From Roseicyclus sediminis (lineage in GTDB: Bacteria; Pseudomonadota; Alphaproteobacteria; Rhodobacterales; Rhodobacteraceae): a stretch of 64,000 nucleotides of DNA. The notes beneath the pieces were generated by a model. The model did no database searches and had not been told where the DNA came from. It was given only the letters and a program-made list of their open reading frames with translations. The position numbers were made by a program, and so were the translations under genes. Location: NCBI RefSeq assembly GCF_025515305.1, contig NZ_JAOPHT010000001.1:295001-359000 (forward strand). The letters are read 5' to 3'. Positions 1 through 8,939 of this stretch are shown in pieces. Each line of letters begins with the position of its first letter. Within the stretch, counting starts at the first letter, position 1.

Positions 1-1165
1 CGGCGCCCGCCGCAAGCGCCCATGCCACGTCGCCCGGGTTCACCAGCTTGCCACTCGCCACGATGCGGATGCGGTCTCGCAGGCCCATTCGGTTGCGCAG
101 GTCTGCCAGGCGGGGCAGCGCCTCGCGGATCGACATGCCGACGAGGTCCATGAGCGGCATGGGCGCGGCCCCGGTGCCGCCCTCACCCCCGTCGAGCGTG
201 ATGAAGTCCGGCGCGCTCTCTGGCCCGCGCCGGTTGATCTCGGCGAACAGCTCCTCGAAGTAGCCAAGATGCCCCATCACAGTCTTGATGCCCACGGGCT
301 TGCCCGTGACCTCGCGCACATGGGCGATAAGGTCGAGTAGCTCCGCATTGCTTCCGGCATCGCGGTGGCGATTTGGGCTGATCGCGTCCTGTCCCTTGGG
401 CACGCCGCGGATCTGCGCGATTTCGTCCGTGATCTTGGCGCCGGGCAGGATGCCGCCCTTGCCCGGCTTGGCCCCCTGCGCAAGCTTGATCTCGAACATC
501 TTCACCTGCGTGTGCGCGGCGATCGCCCGAAGCCTGTCGTCATCGAGATTGCCCTCGTTGTCCCTGACTCCGAACTTCGCGGTCCCGATCTGGAACACGA
601 TGTCGGCTTCGCCTTCGAGATGATAGGGCGACAGCCCGCCCTCGCCCGTGTTCATCCAGCATCCCGCCATCCGCGCCCCGCGACTGAGCGCGCGCACGGC
701 CGGCTTCGAGATCGCGCCATAGCTCATGCCAGAAATGTTGAAGAAGGACCGCGCCGTATAGGGGATCGTGGCGAAGGGCCCGATCTGCATCGGTTCGGAA
801 GCGGCGAACTGGTCGTCCAGCGGCGGGAACGGTGCGGGCGTGAAGATCGGCGTGCCGACCACCGAGATGTTGCGCGTCGAGCCGAAAGGCCGCGTGTAGG
901 ACCCGCCATCCGCCGCGTGCGAGACCCAGTCGCGCTGCGCCCGGTTGAAGGGAAGCTCCTCCCGGTCCATCGCGAAGAAGTATTGCCGGAAGAATTCGCC
1001 AAGCGTCGTGAAGAGGCCTCGGAACCGCCCGATCACCGGATAATTTCGGCGGATCGCGTCGCTCTTTTGTGTGCGGTCGATCACGAAGACGATCACTGCG
1101 ATCAGCGCGGCCATTCCGATCACCAGCCAGAACGCCAGTGCCATGGCCTCGAGATACCAGGTCAT
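1..1165 (-). CDS. FMN-binding glutamate synthase-like protein, C-terminus outside the window
   Basis: About 388 residues are visible; the gene runs off the left edge. The start is the ATG at 1165, preceded by GGAGGGACAGC. The first ~25 residues form one membrane-spanning helix. The rest matches the FMN-binding (alpha/beta barrel) domain of the large glutamate synthase subunit, with segments such as [48 protein letters not shown] and [13 protein letters not shown]. These stand-alone, membrane-anchored proteins lack the glutaminase domain, so they are not classical GOGAT, and their reaction is not well established. No gltD-like partner lies in the window. Confidence 0.85.
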   Translation of the reverse strand, partial: MTWYLEAMALAFWLVIGMAALIAVIVFVIDRTQKSDAIRRNYPVIGRFRGLFTTLGEFFRQYFFAMDREELPFNRAQRDWVSHAADGGSYTRPFGSTRNISVVGTPIFTPAPFPPLDDQFAASEPMQIGPFATIPYTARSFFNISGMSYGAISKPAVRALSRGARMAGCWMNTGEGGLSPYHLEGEADIVFQIGTAKFGVRDNEGNLDDDRLRAIAAHTQVKMFEIKLAQGAKPGKGGILPGAKITDEIAQIRGVPKGQDAISPNRHRDAGSNAELLDLIAHVREVTGKPVGIKTVMGHLGYFEELFAEINRRGPESAPDFITLDGGEGGTGAAPMPLMDLVGMSIREALPRLADLRNRMGLRDRIRIVASGKLVNPGDVAWALAAGA

Positions 1166-1409
1166 GCTGTCCCTCCCTGTCGGACGCCTTGCGGAACGAT
1201 ATCACCGACATGTCCGGTCACGTTCTCTCAACTCATATCACAGCGGTTTGATTGGAAAACGAAAGAGACGGTTGCTTAGGCGGCCGTGGGTGTTCGTCAA
1301 GCCGCCCGGCAGGTCTCCGCCCATCTTGAAAGAACTCACTTCGCTGGCACTTCCACGCGGGACGGAGCCACCCAGACGCTCCGCGAACGCCAACGAAGGA
1401 GACTACCCA

Positions 1410-1889
1410 ATGCGCAAGTTCCTTATCGCTCTCGCTGCGACCACCGCCCTTTCGGGTCCCGCCCTCGCGGACGCCCATGGCGGCATGACCATCGTGGAAA
1501 CGGCTGTCGAAGCCGGCACCTTCACGACCCTCGTCGCCGCCGTCGAGGCCGCCGGCCTCGTCGAGACGCTTTCGGGCGAAGGCCCGTTCACCGTCTTCGC
1601 ACCCACCGACGAAGCCTTCGCCGCTCTGCCCGAGGGCACCGTCGAAGGTCTTCTGGCCGATCCCGAAGCGCTCGCCGCGATCCTGACCTACCACGTCGTT
1701 CCCGGCGCTGTGATGTCGGGTGACCTGTCCGATGGCATGATGGCCACCACGGTCAACGGCGCAGACATCACCATCTCGATCGATGGCGGCACCGTTATGG
1801 TGAACGACGCCACCGTGGTCGCAGCCGACATCGAAGCATCGAACGGCGTGATCCACGTGATCGACAGCGTGATCCTGCCGCCGATGTAA
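1410..1889 (+). CDS. secreted fasciclin (FAS1) domain protein
   Basis: 159 residues. The start at 1410 follows AAGGAGACTACCCA. A Sec signal peptide covers residues 1-21 (ends ALA). A single FAS1 domain fills the rest, with the hallmark [15 protein letters not shown] and the later ILTYHVVPG, and it ends with [11 protein letters not shown]. Single-FAS1 secreted proteins are usually extracytoplasmic adhesion or matrix proteins of unknown ligand. The next gene encodes a second FAS1 protein. Confidence 0.9.
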   Translation: MRKFLIALAATTALSGPALADAHGGMTIVETAVEAGTFTTLVAAVEAAGLVETLSGEGPFTVFAPTDEAFAALPEGTVEGLLADPEALAAILTYHVVPGAVMSGDLSDGMMATTVNGADITISIDGGTVMVNDATVVAADIEASNGVIHVIDSVILPPM

Positions 1890-1904
1890 GTCCGGCAACA
1901 TGGA

Positions 1905-1934
1905 TGGCCCGGCCCAGCGCCGGGCCATTCCTTT
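1905..1934 (+). terminator. hairpin between the two fasciclin genes
   Basis: A perfect 9-bp stem (1905-1913 with 1919-1927) closes a 5-base loop and is followed by TTCCTTTT. It lies 16 bases after the first fasciclin stop and about 35 bases before the next start. It is either an intrinsic terminator or an attenuator that lowers expression of the second gene. Confidence 0.6.
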
Positions 1935-1967
1935 TCCAGCAACCAGACAAGAAAGGGAGGACCACCC

Positions 1968-2465
1968 ATGGACCGCCGTAATTTCCTGACCACCGCAGTG
2001 GCGCTTGCCGCCAGCCCTCTCGCCCTGTCCGCGCCCGCGCTTGCCCGCACCGGATCCAGTTCCATCGTCGAGCTCGCCGCGGCGACGCCCGACCTCTCGA
2101 CGCTTGTGACCGCGGTTCAGGCCGCCGGCCTCGTCGACACGCTCTCTGGTCCCGGCAACTTCACCGTCTTCGCGCCGACCAACGCGGCCTTCGCGGCCCT
2201 TCCGGCCGGCACGCTCGACGCGCTGCTCGCCGACATCCCGGCGCTGACCAACATCCTGACCTACCACGTCTCCGCAGACTACTATCCTGCCGAGGCCCTG
2301 CTCGGACAGCGTGGCCGCGTTCCCACCGTGCAAGGCGGCTTCCTGCGCGTCGACGCGCGCGGCTCCGGTGTCCACATCAATGGCAGCACCGCCGTGACGA
2401 CGGCGGATGTCTTTGCGTCAAACGGCGTTGTCCACATCATCGACGGCGTGCTCCTGCCGCACTGA
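1968..2465 (+). CDS. fasciclin domain protein with a twin-arginine-like leader
   Basis: 165 residues. The start follows AAAGGGAGGACCACCC. The N-terminus MDRRNFLTTAVALAA has an RRNFL motif typical of Tat signal peptides, with cleavage probably near ALA at residues 24-26. One FAS1 domain follows (FTVFAPTNAAFAALPAG, NILTYHVSADYY, HIIDGVLLPH). It is a diverged tandem paralogue of the preceding protein, which has an ordinary Sec leader. The ligand or role is unknown. Confidence 0.88.
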   Translation: MDRRNFLTTAVALAASPLALSAPALARTGSSSIVELAAATPDLSTLVTAVQAAGLVDTLSGPGNFTVFAPTNAAFAALPAGTLDALLADIPALTNILTYHVSADYYPAEALLGQRGRVPTVQGGFLRVDARGSGVHINGSTAVTTADVFASNGVVHIIDGVLLPH

Positions 2466-2486
2466 CCGAACGCGATAATCGACAGG

Positions 2487-2516
2487 CCGCCCCGCTCCTC
2501 CCCGCGGGGCGGTTTT
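2487..2516 (+). terminator. intrinsic terminator of the fasciclin pair
   Basis: A 9-bp GC stem (2487-2495 with 2504-2512) with an 8-base loop is followed directly by TTTT (2513-2516). It starts 22 bases after the second fasciclin stop. Confidence 0.8.
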
Positions 2517-2554
2517 CGTTGAAGCCCGGGCCATGGGCGGGCTAGCCTGCCGCA

Positions 2555-3283
2555 ATGAGCGACGCGCCCGTCCGCAAGACCCTGACCGCCGGCGACGGCA
2601 CCCCCGTCAGCTATCTGACCGAGGGCGATGGACCACCGGTCCTGCTTCTTCACGGGTTCGTTTCCTCGGCGATCGGATGGTGGATGAACGGGGCCGCGCA
2701 GCGCCTTGCAGAAACGCACCGTGTCCTCGCGCCAGACTTCCGCGGTCACGGCGAAAGCGGCAAACCTTCCGATCCCGCCGCCTACGGACCGCGCCTGGTC
2801 TCCGACCTCGGCGCCCTTCTCGATGCCGAGGGCCTGGACGCAGCCGATGTCGTGGGGTTTTCCATGGGCGCCGAAGTGGGCCTCGCCATGGCCGCGTGGC
2901 ATCCGGACCGGGTGCGCAGCCTCACGCTGACGGGATCGGGCTGGTCGCCCCCGGAAATCATGACCGAGTATCGCAAGTGGTTCGGCATTCTCGTCACCCC
3001 CGAGAACGGCAGGCCGCCCCATCCGAATGCCGCAGCACTTGCCGCGGTGATCGAGGGCATGCCATCCCTCGTCGGGCTGCCGGGAGATGCGGTGGCGGCC
3101 CTGCCGATGCCGGTCCGCGGCATCATCGGCGAAAATGACGACGAACGGCCCTGGATGGAACGCATCGCCACCATGCGCCCCGGCTTCGTGCCACACGTCC
3201 TCGAAGGCGCCGACCACCTCGGCACGTGGCGCAGCCCGGACTTCCCCGACCTGCTTGCCCGCGCCGTGAACGGCCGCCTCTGA
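2555..3283 (+). CDS. alpha/beta hydrolase
   Basis: 242 residues and cytoplasmic, with no signal peptide. It has the alpha/beta-hydrolase fold: oxyanion segment LLLHGF (31-36), DFRGHGESGKPSD after strand 4, nucleophile elbow GFSMGAEVG with Ser103, and a C-terminal His in GADHLGTW. The cap region is short. The family covers esterases, lactonases and C-C hydrolases, and the substrate cannot be read from sequence. It sits alone between the fasciclin terminator and convergent clpB. Confidence 0.85.
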   Translation: MSDAPVRKTLTAGDGTPVSYLTEGDGPPVLLLHGFVSSAIGWWMNGAAQRLAETHRVLAPDFRGHGESGKPSDPAAYGPRLVSDLGALLDAEGLDAADVVGFSMGAEVGLAMAAWHPDRVRSLTLTGSGWSPPEIMTEYRKWFGILVTPENGRPPHPNAAALAAVIEGMPSLVGLPGDAVAALPMPVRGIIGENDDERPWMERIATMRPGFVPHVLEGADHLGTWRSPDFPDLLARAVNGRL

Positions 3284-3300
3284 CCCGCGCGCGGCGAATG

Positions 3301-3329
3301 AAAACGGCCCGGGCAATTCGCCCGGGCCG
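3301..3329 (-). terminator. terminator of clpB, shared with the convergent hydrolase gene
   Basis: A perfect 10-bp stem (3305-3314 with 3320-3329) has a 5-base loop. On the minus strand the stem is followed by TTTT (3304-3301), so it is best oriented for clpB. On the plus strand it lies about 20 bases after the hydrolase stop and could also act there, but no T run follows on that side. Confidence 0.75.
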
Positions 3330-3352
3330 CTTAAGCGTTTCACGTCCGCCGT

Positions 3353-5968
3353 TCAGTGCACGACGGCATCGTCCGGTTTCGGACGGTTCGAGGCCGAGAC
3401 CTTGCCGCCGACAATCAGGCCGTCCGCCCCGGCCATGACCGATACGGTATCGCCGTCCTTGACGTCGCCGGCGAGGATCATCTCCGCCAGCGGGTCCTGC
3501 AACGCGCGCTGAATGACACGCTTCAGCGGCCGGGCGCCGAACACGGGGTCGTAGCCCTCGTCGGCCAGCCACGCCATCGCGCCAGCATCGAGGTCCAGCA
3601 CGATCTTGCGCTGTGCCAGCCGCTTCTCCAGCCGCGAGAGCTGGATCGTCACGATCCCGTCCATGTCCGCGCGGGTCAGCCGGTCGAACACGATCTGGTC
3701 ATCGAGCCGGTTCAGGAACTCGGGCCTGAAATGCGCCCGGACGGCATCCATCACGTCGCGCTTGGCCTGGGCAGCATCCGCCCCCTCCGGCAACTGGCTG
3801 AGCGCCTGGCTGCCGAGGTTCGAGGTCAGGACGATGATCGTCTGCTTGAAGTCGACCGTGCGGCCCTGCCCGTCCGTCAGGATACCGTCGTCCAGCACCT
3901 GCAGAAGGACGTTGAACACCTCCGGGTGCGCCTTCTCGACCTCGTCGAACAGGATCACCTGGTAGGGCCTGCGACGCACGGCTTCCGTCAGGACGCCGCC
4001 CTCGTCATAGCCGACATAGCCCGGAGGCGCGCCGATCAGCCGGGCGACGGAATGCTTCTCCATGAACTCGCTCATGTCGATCCTGACCATCGCCTGGTCG
4101 TCGTCGAAAAGGTATTCCGCCAGGGCTTTCGTCAGCTCGGTCTTGCCGACACCCGTGGGGCCGAGGAACAGGAACGAACCCAGGGGCCGGTTCTCGTCCT
4201 GCAGGCCCGCGCGGGCCCTGCGCACGGCGCGGGATACGGCGCTGACGGCCTGAGACTGCCCGATGACGCGGCGGCCCAGCTCGTCCTCCATCCGGAGCAG
4301 CTTCTCCTTCTCGCCTTCCAGCATCTTGGACACAGGAATCCCCGTCCAGCGCGCGATCACCTCGGCGATCTGCTCGGGACGGACGGCATCCTCGACCATC
4401 AGCTCGTCTTCCTGCGCCTCGGCGGCGGCCAGTTCCTTCTCCAGCCCGGGGATCACGCCGTAGGACAGCTCCCCCGCCTTGGCGAGGTCGCCGTTGCGCT
4501 TGGCCTGCTCCAGTTCGGCGCGGGCGTGGTCCAGTCGTTCCTTCAGCGTGCGTGCGGCGTCGAGTTCATCGCGCTCGGCCTGCCACTTCGCCGTCATCTC
4601 GGCCGACTTCTGCTGCAGGTTCGAAAGCTCCTTCTCCAGCTTCTCCAGCCGGTCCTTCGAGGCCGCGTCGTCCTCCTTCTTCAGCGCCTCGGCCTCGATC
4701 TGCATCTGCAGGATCTGCCGGTCGAGCGCGTCGAGTTCCTCGGGCTTGCTGTCCACTTCCATCCGCAGACGCGAGGCGGCCTCGTCCATGAGGTCGATCG
4801 CCTTGTCGGGCAGAAACCGGTCGGTGATGTAGCGGTGGCTCAGCGTCGCTGCGGCCACAAGCGCCGCATCCGAGATCCGCACCCCGTGATGCAGTTCGTA
4901 TTTCTCCTTGATGCCGCGCAGGATCGAGATCGTGTCCTCGACCGTCGGCTCCTCGACCATCAGGGGCTGGAACCGCCGGGCAAGCGCCGCGTCCTTCTCG
5001 ACATACTTGCGGTATTCATCGAGCGTCGTGGCACCGATGCAATGCAACTCACCCCGTGCAAGCGCCGGCTTGATGAGGTTCGCCGCGTCCATCGCGCCGT
5101 CGGACTTGCCGGCGCCCACCAGCGTGTGCATCTCGTCGATGAACAGGATGATCTCGCCCGCCGCGGCCTCGATTTCCTTCAGGATCGCCTTCAGACGCTC
5201 CTCGAACTCGCCGCGATACTTCGCGCCGGCGATCAGAGCGCCCATGTCGAGCGCCATGAGCTTCTTGTTGCGGAGAGATTCCGGCACGTCGCCGTTGACG
5301 ATGCGCAGCGCGAGGCCCTCGGCGATGGCGGTCTTGCCGACGCCGGGCTCACCGATCAGGACCGGGTTGTTCTTCGTCCGGCGCGACAGCACCTGCATCG
5401 AGCGGCGGATTTCCTCGTCGCGGCCGATGATCGGGTCGATCTTGCCCTCCCGCGCGGCCTCGGTCAGGTCGCGGGCGTATTTCTTCAGCGCGTCATAGCT
5501 CTCCTCGGCGCCGGCCGAATCCGCCGTGCGCCCCTTCCGCAGATCGTTGATCGCGGCGTTCAGCGCCTGCGCGTTCACGGCGCCCGCATCGAGGGCATCC
5601 TTCGCGCCCGACTTCACCATGGCGAGCGCCGTCAGCACACGCTCGACGGTGACGAAACTGTCGCCGGCCTTCTGCGCAAGCTTCTCGGCTTCGGCCAGGA
5701 CCTTCGAGGTCTGCCCGTCGAGATAGAGCTGCCCGGCGTCGCCAGTGACTTTCGGCAACTTGCCGAGCGTGACCTCCAGCGCCTCGCGCACCCGCTCCGG
5801 GGCGCCGCCCGAACGGGAAATCAGGCTGGCAGCCATGCCCTGGTCATCGTCCAGAAGCGCCTTCAGCAGATGTTCGGGAACCAGTTTCTGGTGATCCTCA
5901 CGCTGCGCAATGGTCTGCGCGGCCTGCAGGAAACCGCGTGCGCGGTCAGTGAACTTTTCCAAGTTCAT
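3353..5968 (-). CDS. clpB: ATP-dependent disaggregase ClpB
   Basis: 871 residues, the usual ClpB length. ClpB works with DnaK to pull polypeptides out of aggregates. In order: Clp N-domain (residues ~1-145, [13 protein letters not shown]), AAA1 with Walker [16 protein letters not shown] and [13 protein letters not shown], the long coiled-coil middle domain (~400-525, e.g. [16 protein letters not shown]) that separates ClpB from ClpA/C, and AAA2 with [19 protein letters not shown] and the C-terminal D2-small domain. Two adjacent ATG codons occur at 5971 and 5968; the second gives the family's MNLEKF start and 7-base spacing from AAGGAG. A heat-shock promoter lies upstream. Confidence 0.97.
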   Translation of the reverse strand: MNLEKFTDRARGFLQAAQTIAQREDHQKLVPEHLLKALLDDDQGMAASLISRSGGAPERVREALEVTLGKLPKVTGDAGQLYLDGQTSKVLAEAEKLAQKAGDSFVTVERVLTALAMVKSGAKDALDAGAVNAQALNAAINDLRKGRTADSAGAEESYDALKKYARDLTEAAREGKIDPIIGRDEEIRRSMQVLSRRTKNNPVLIGEPGVGKTAIAEGLALRIVNGDVPESLRNKKLMALDMGALIAGAKYRGEFEERLKAILKEIEAAAGEIILFIDEMHTLVGAGKSDGAMDAANLIKPALARGELHCIGATTLDEYRKYVEKDAALARRFQPLMVEEPTVEDTISILRGIKEKYELHHGVRISDAALVAAATLSHRYITDRFLPDKAIDLMDEAASRLRMEVDSKPEELDALDRQILQMQIEAEALKKEDDAASKDRLEKLEKELSNLQQKSAEMTAKWQAERDELDAARTLKERLDHARAELEQAKRNGDLAKAGELSYGVIPGLEKELAAAEAQEDELMVEDAVRPEQIAEVIARWTGIPVSKMLEGEKEKLLRMEDELGRRVIGQSQAVSAVSRAVRRARAGLQDENRPLGSFLFLGPTGVGKTELTKALAEYLFDDDQAMVRIDMSEFMEKHSVARLIGAPPGYVGYDEGGVLTEAVRRRPYQVILFDEVEKAHPEVFNVLLQVLDDGILTDGQGRTVDFKQTIIVLTSNLGSQALSQLPEGADAAQAKRDVMDAVRAHFRPEFLNRLDDQIVFDRLTRADMDGIVTIQLSRLEKRLAQRKIVLDLDAGAMAWLADEGYDPVFGARPLKRVIQRALQDPLAEMILAGDVKDGDTVSVMAGADGLIVGGKVSASNRPKPDDAVVH

Positions 5969-6048
5969 CATGTCTCTCCTTCTCCAAGCGCCCCTCGTTC
6001 TTGTCCACCCGGCTTTGCGGCATGGACGGTTCGGGGCCTCGTATCGGG

Positions 6049-6077
6049 ATATGGGAAGTGTCGGGCACCAGTGCAAG
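6049..6077 (-). promoter_or_regulatory. sigma-32 (RpoH) heat-shock promoter for clpB
   Basis: On the minus strand, CTTGCAC (6077-6071) and CCCATAT (6055-6049) are separated by 15 bases. This fits the RpoH consensus CTTGAAA - about 11-16 bases - CCCCATNT. It lies about 80 bases upstream of the clpB start, which suits a classical RpoH target. Confidence 0.75.
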
Positions 6078-6235
6078 CGAGGCGAAGGCGGCGATGTGCG
6101 GGGGATGATTCGGCCAATATCCGCCGACCGGCCGCCGCGTCCCATTTTCGCCAAGTTCCCGACATTCCGCCGCCCCGAACCGGGCGGAGATTCAACCCCA
6201 AGGCGTCACCAAAGACGCCGCAAAAGGAGGGAAAT

Positions 6236-6370
6236 ATGAGGCAAATGAGGCACATTAGGCATACCATCATCGTCACGAGCATCCTTCTGGGCATGTCCGG
6301 GGCCATCGCGCTCGCGTCGCCCTACTCGCAACCCGGCACCCACAGGGCGCACGTGCAGACGCAACACTGA
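6236..6370 (+). CDS. 44-residue predicted secreted peptide
   Basis: The ATG follows a strong AAAAGGAGGGAAAT ribosome site. The N-terminus is rich in Arg/His (MRQMRHIRHT), then a hydrophobic stretch IIVTSILLGMSGAIALA suggests a Sec signal peptide with cleavage after ALA. That leaves a mature tail of about 17 residues ending THRAHVQTQH. A 6-bp hairpin (6202-6219) lies just upstream of the ribosome site. I recognise no family. The good ribosome site and signal-like core argue for a real gene. Confidence 0.5.
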   Translation: MRQMRHIRHTIIVTSILLGMSGAIALASPYSQPGTHRAHVQTQH

Positions 6371-6514
6371 CAGGCTTGCGGCCCGGGCCTTCCCGCCGGG
6401 GCCGCAGCACGACGGAGACCGACACAACCTCGGCAGGCACGGCCGGCGCGCTGCCTTGACAGCCGCCGCCCCACCGGAAAGAAGGCGCGAACGCCCGAAG
6501 CCGGAGGTGAGCCA

Positions 6515-7204
6515 ATGTCCGACGACCGCCTGATCGTCGCCCTCGACGTGCCGAATGCACTCCAGGGCCTCGCGCTCGCCGACCGGCTCGACGAGACGGT
6601 CTCGTTCTACAAGATCGGGCTCGGGATGCTGACGGGTGGCGGCCTCGCGCTGGCGAACGAGCTCAAGGCCGAGCGCGGCAAGCGCATTTTCCTCGACATG
6701 AAGCTCTTCGACATCTCCGCCACGATCGAGGCGGCGGTGCGGGGCCTCGCGCAGTTCGACCTCGATTTCCTGACCGTTCACGGCGACCCGCAGGTTGTCC
6801 GAGCCGCGTGCGAAGGGGCCTCGGGAAGCTCGTTGAAGATCCTCGCCGTGACGATCCTGACGTCGCTGGACCGGGCCGCCCTCGACGCGGCGCTGATCCG
6901 CGACGGCGCGCTGCCCGATATCGTGGCGACACGCGCCGCCCGCGCGCTGGAAGCCGGGGCCGACGGCGTCATCTCCTCGCCGCACGAGGCGGCGATGATC
7001 CGGTCCATGCCCGAAGCAAAGGGGAAGCTGATCGTCACGCCGGGTGTTCGCCCCGAAGGCAGCGACAGCGGCGACCAGAAGCGGATCGCGACGCCGGCCG
7101 ACGCCATCGCGGCGGGTGCGGATCACATCGTCGTCGGCCGCCCGGTCTGGCAGGCGGCGGACCCCGCCGAAGCGGCGCGCGCCATCCTGGCCACTCTGCC
7201 CTGA
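6515..7204 (+). CDS. pyrF: orotidine 5'-phosphate decarboxylase
   Basis: 229 residues, normal for bacterial OMP decarboxylase, which makes UMP in the last step of pyrimidine synthesis. Seen: substrate-binding LIVALDVPN at the N-terminus, the catalytic FLDMKLFDI (Lys and both Asp of the DxKxxD motif), DFLTVHGD, and the phosphate-binding VTPGVRPEG and DHIVVGRPVWQA. The start is preceded by GGAGGTGAGCC. It stands alone; the next two genes are convergent. Confidence 0.95.
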   Translation: MSDDRLIVALDVPNALQGLALADRLDETVSFYKIGLGMLTGGGLALANELKAERGKRIFLDMKLFDISATIEAAVRGLAQFDLDFLTVHGDPQVVRAACEGASGSSLKILAVTILTSLDRAALDAALIRDGALPDIVATRAARALEAGADGVISSPHEAAMIRSMPEAKGKLIVTPGVRPEGSDSGDQKRIATPADAIAAGADHIVVGRPVWQAADPAEAARAILATLP

Positions 7205-7241
7205 GATCCCGGCCAGCTCTCGCTGGGGGCAGGGCTCGCGC

Positions 7242-7526
7242 TCAGTCCTCGTTGATATCGCGGTCGAAGGTCTTCACCTGGGTGCGGTAGACGCCCAGCC
7301 AGCGGCGCAAGGCCAGCCACGCGAACAGCGACACGACCGCGAAGACGAGCAGCAGGACCGGCACCGACCCGCCGAGCCAGACCGCCAGCGGCCCGCCCAC
7401 GAGCAGGAGGACGGCGATCACGGCCGCGCCGATGGCGAAGCCCAGCAGAAGGAAGGTCGGCAGCAGGACCTCGCCGACGGCAAGCAGGACCGCCGCCGCC
7501 CCCCAGACCCACCAGGCGCCCCACAT
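7242..7526 (-). CDS. NfeD-like membrane protein
   Basis: 94 residues with three or four hydrophobic segments (WGAAAVLLAVGEVLLPTFLLL, AAVIAVLLLVGGPLAVWL, VPVLLLVFAVVSLFAWLAL) and a short charged tail ending DRDINED. It is translated with a 1-base overlap after the SPFH gene (TGATG). This partnership is typical of NfeD proteins, which support stomatin-like proteins in membrane microdomains. The soluble OB-fold domain of longer NfeD proteins is missing. Confidence 0.8.
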   Translation of the reverse strand: MWGAWWVWGAAAVLLAVGEVLLPTFLLLGFAIGAAVIAVLLLVGGPLAVWLGGSVPVLLLVFAVVSLFAWLALRRWLGVYRTQVKTFDRDINED

Positions 7527-8443
7527 CAGCTGCGGCCCCTGAGCATCTGGAACGCCTTGCCGAAGGCATCGACGGCATCAGCCGGGACGACGATCGTCTG
7601 CGAACCCTGGCCCTGCGCGACCTGCGCGATCGCCTTCACCTGCTCGAGCGCGATGTTGTACTGCACCGCCTCGAGCCCGCCCTTGGCGATGGCTTCGGCC
7701 ACGACGCCCGTGGCATAGGCCTCGGCGTCGGCCTCGACACGGCGCGCTTCGGCACCCTGGCGGGCGGCATAAAGCTCGGCATCCGCGTTCAGCTCGACCG
7801 CGCGTTTCTGGCCCTCGGCCCGCGTCACCGCGGCGCGCCGCTCCCGCTCGGCGTTCAGCTGCTGAAGCATCGCGTCCCGCGTGGCCTGGTCGAGGTTCAC
7901 GTCGAGGATCTCGGCCCGCGTCACCTCGATCCCCCAGTTGTCGACGGCGTCCTCGACACTGGTCTTGATCGTCGCGATCAGCGTCGCGCGGTTCGACTGC
8001 ACCTCGTCCAGCTCCATCTTGCCGATCTCGGCCCGCACGATACCGGCGACGGTCGTGGCGATGGCGGCGTCGACGTCACGAATGCGGTAGACGGTCTTCT
8101 CGGGCTCCAGGATCCGGTAGAAGACGCTCGTCTCCACCTGCACCAGCACGTTGTCGGCGGTGATCGCGTCCTGGCTGGCGGTGGGCAGCTGCCGCTCGAG
8201 GATCGAGACCTTGTGCGCGACCCGGTCGAGGAACGGCACGATGAAGTTTATCCCCGGCCCCAGCACGCTCTTCAGCCGCCCGAAGCGTTCCACCACGTGC
8301 TGCTCGGACTGCGGCACGATGCGGATCGCAAGGAAGATGCAGAGGATGATGAAGAGCGCGAGAAGCAGGATCACGAGGTTCCCGCCGATGAGCTCGGAGA
8401 GCAGCTGGTCCATGTCGAAGCCTGTCTGTTGGTCCTGTTTCAT
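7526..8443 (-). CDS. stomatin/prohibitin-type SPFH (band 7) membrane protein
   Basis: 305 residues. An N-terminal membrane helix (GGNLVILLLALFIILCIFLA, ~20-40) is followed by the band-7 domain (VVERFGRLKSVLGPGINF, VDAAIATTVAGIVRAEIG, NWGIEVTRAEILDVNL). An Ala/Glu-rich coiled coil comes next (ERRAAVTRAEGQKRAVELNA to ~250), then a QTIVVPAD tail. It belongs to the QmcA-like group that forms large membrane rings around proteases such as FtsH. The start could also be the internal ATG at 8413 (MDQLLSELIGG); neither has a strong ribosome site. It is cotranscribed with the NfeD-like gene. Confidence 0.9.
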   Translation of the reverse strand: MKQDQQTGFDMDQLLSELIGGNLVILLLALFIILCIFLAIRIVPQSEQHVVERFGRLKSVLGPGINFIVPFLDRVAHKVSILERQLPTASQDAITADNVLVQVETSVFYRILEPEKTVYRIRDVDAAIATTVAGIVRAEIGKMELDEVQSNRATLIATIKTSVEDAVDNWGIEVTRAEILDVNLDQATRDAMLQQLNAERERRAAVTRAEGQKRAVELNADAELYAARQGAEARRVEADAEAYATGVVAEAIAKGGLEAVQYNIALEQVKAIAQVAQGQGSQTIVVPADAVDAFGKAFQMLRGRS

Positions 8444-8528
8444 GGCGCATGGTATGCGCGGCGAGAAGGGCCAAAGCTAGGCGAAAATGCGAAGGATGAC
8501 CGGGGGAAAACCCGACCTCGGCTCCCCC

Positions 8529-8840
8529 TCAGGCGCCCCCGCGCACCAGGCGCTGCGGCCCGGACCCCGGAAGGCGCGCGATCTCGCCCGCGACCTCCAA
8601 CTCGAGCTTCACCGTGGTGCAGTGCCAGCCAAGCGCCCCGAGCCGCGCGAGATCCCCCGCCGAGAGGCGCGCGCGCACCGCGCCGGTCAGCTCCGAAAAC
8701 GGCAGGCCCTCCGGCCCGGCCCCCTCGACCGCGTGCAGGATGGCGCGGCGAACGGCATGGTATTTCCAGGCCGGGATGCGCGTGACCCCGTCGCGCCCCT
8801 CGGTCGGCGTGCGGCAGGCAATCCTTTCCTCGGTCTCCAT
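8529..8840 (-). CDS. small conserved cytoplasmic protein, DUF6958-like
   Basis: 103 residues from METEERIACRTPTEGRDG. The core IPAWKYHAVRRAILHAVEG and GALGWHCTTVKLELEVAG resembles small winged-helix-like proteins I know as DUF6958, with no assigned function. The ATG at 8840 is chosen over longer in-frame starts because the upstream part would run into the divergent dinB gene. It lies head to head with dinB (99 bases apart). Confidence 0.7.
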   Translation of the reverse strand: METEERIACRTPTEGRDGVTRIPAWKYHAVRRAILHAVEGAGPEGLPFSELTGAVRARLSAGDLARLGALGWHCTTVKLELEVAGEIARLPGSGPQRLVRGGA

Positions 8841-8939
8841 GGCGCGACTCCCCCGGACCAGCCCCTCCAGTCTAGCGGAAATGCTGCGCCCGCAAAGCGC
8901 CGTCTTCCGCCGCAGGTCCGATCGGCCTATCTTCGCGCC

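Noticed and set aside
3356..6370. 1004-residue open frame on the plus strand opposite clpB
   Set aside because: It mirrors clpB codons and shows Arg/His/Gln/Leu-rich low-complexity composition with no domain. High-GC antisense frames of this length are common.
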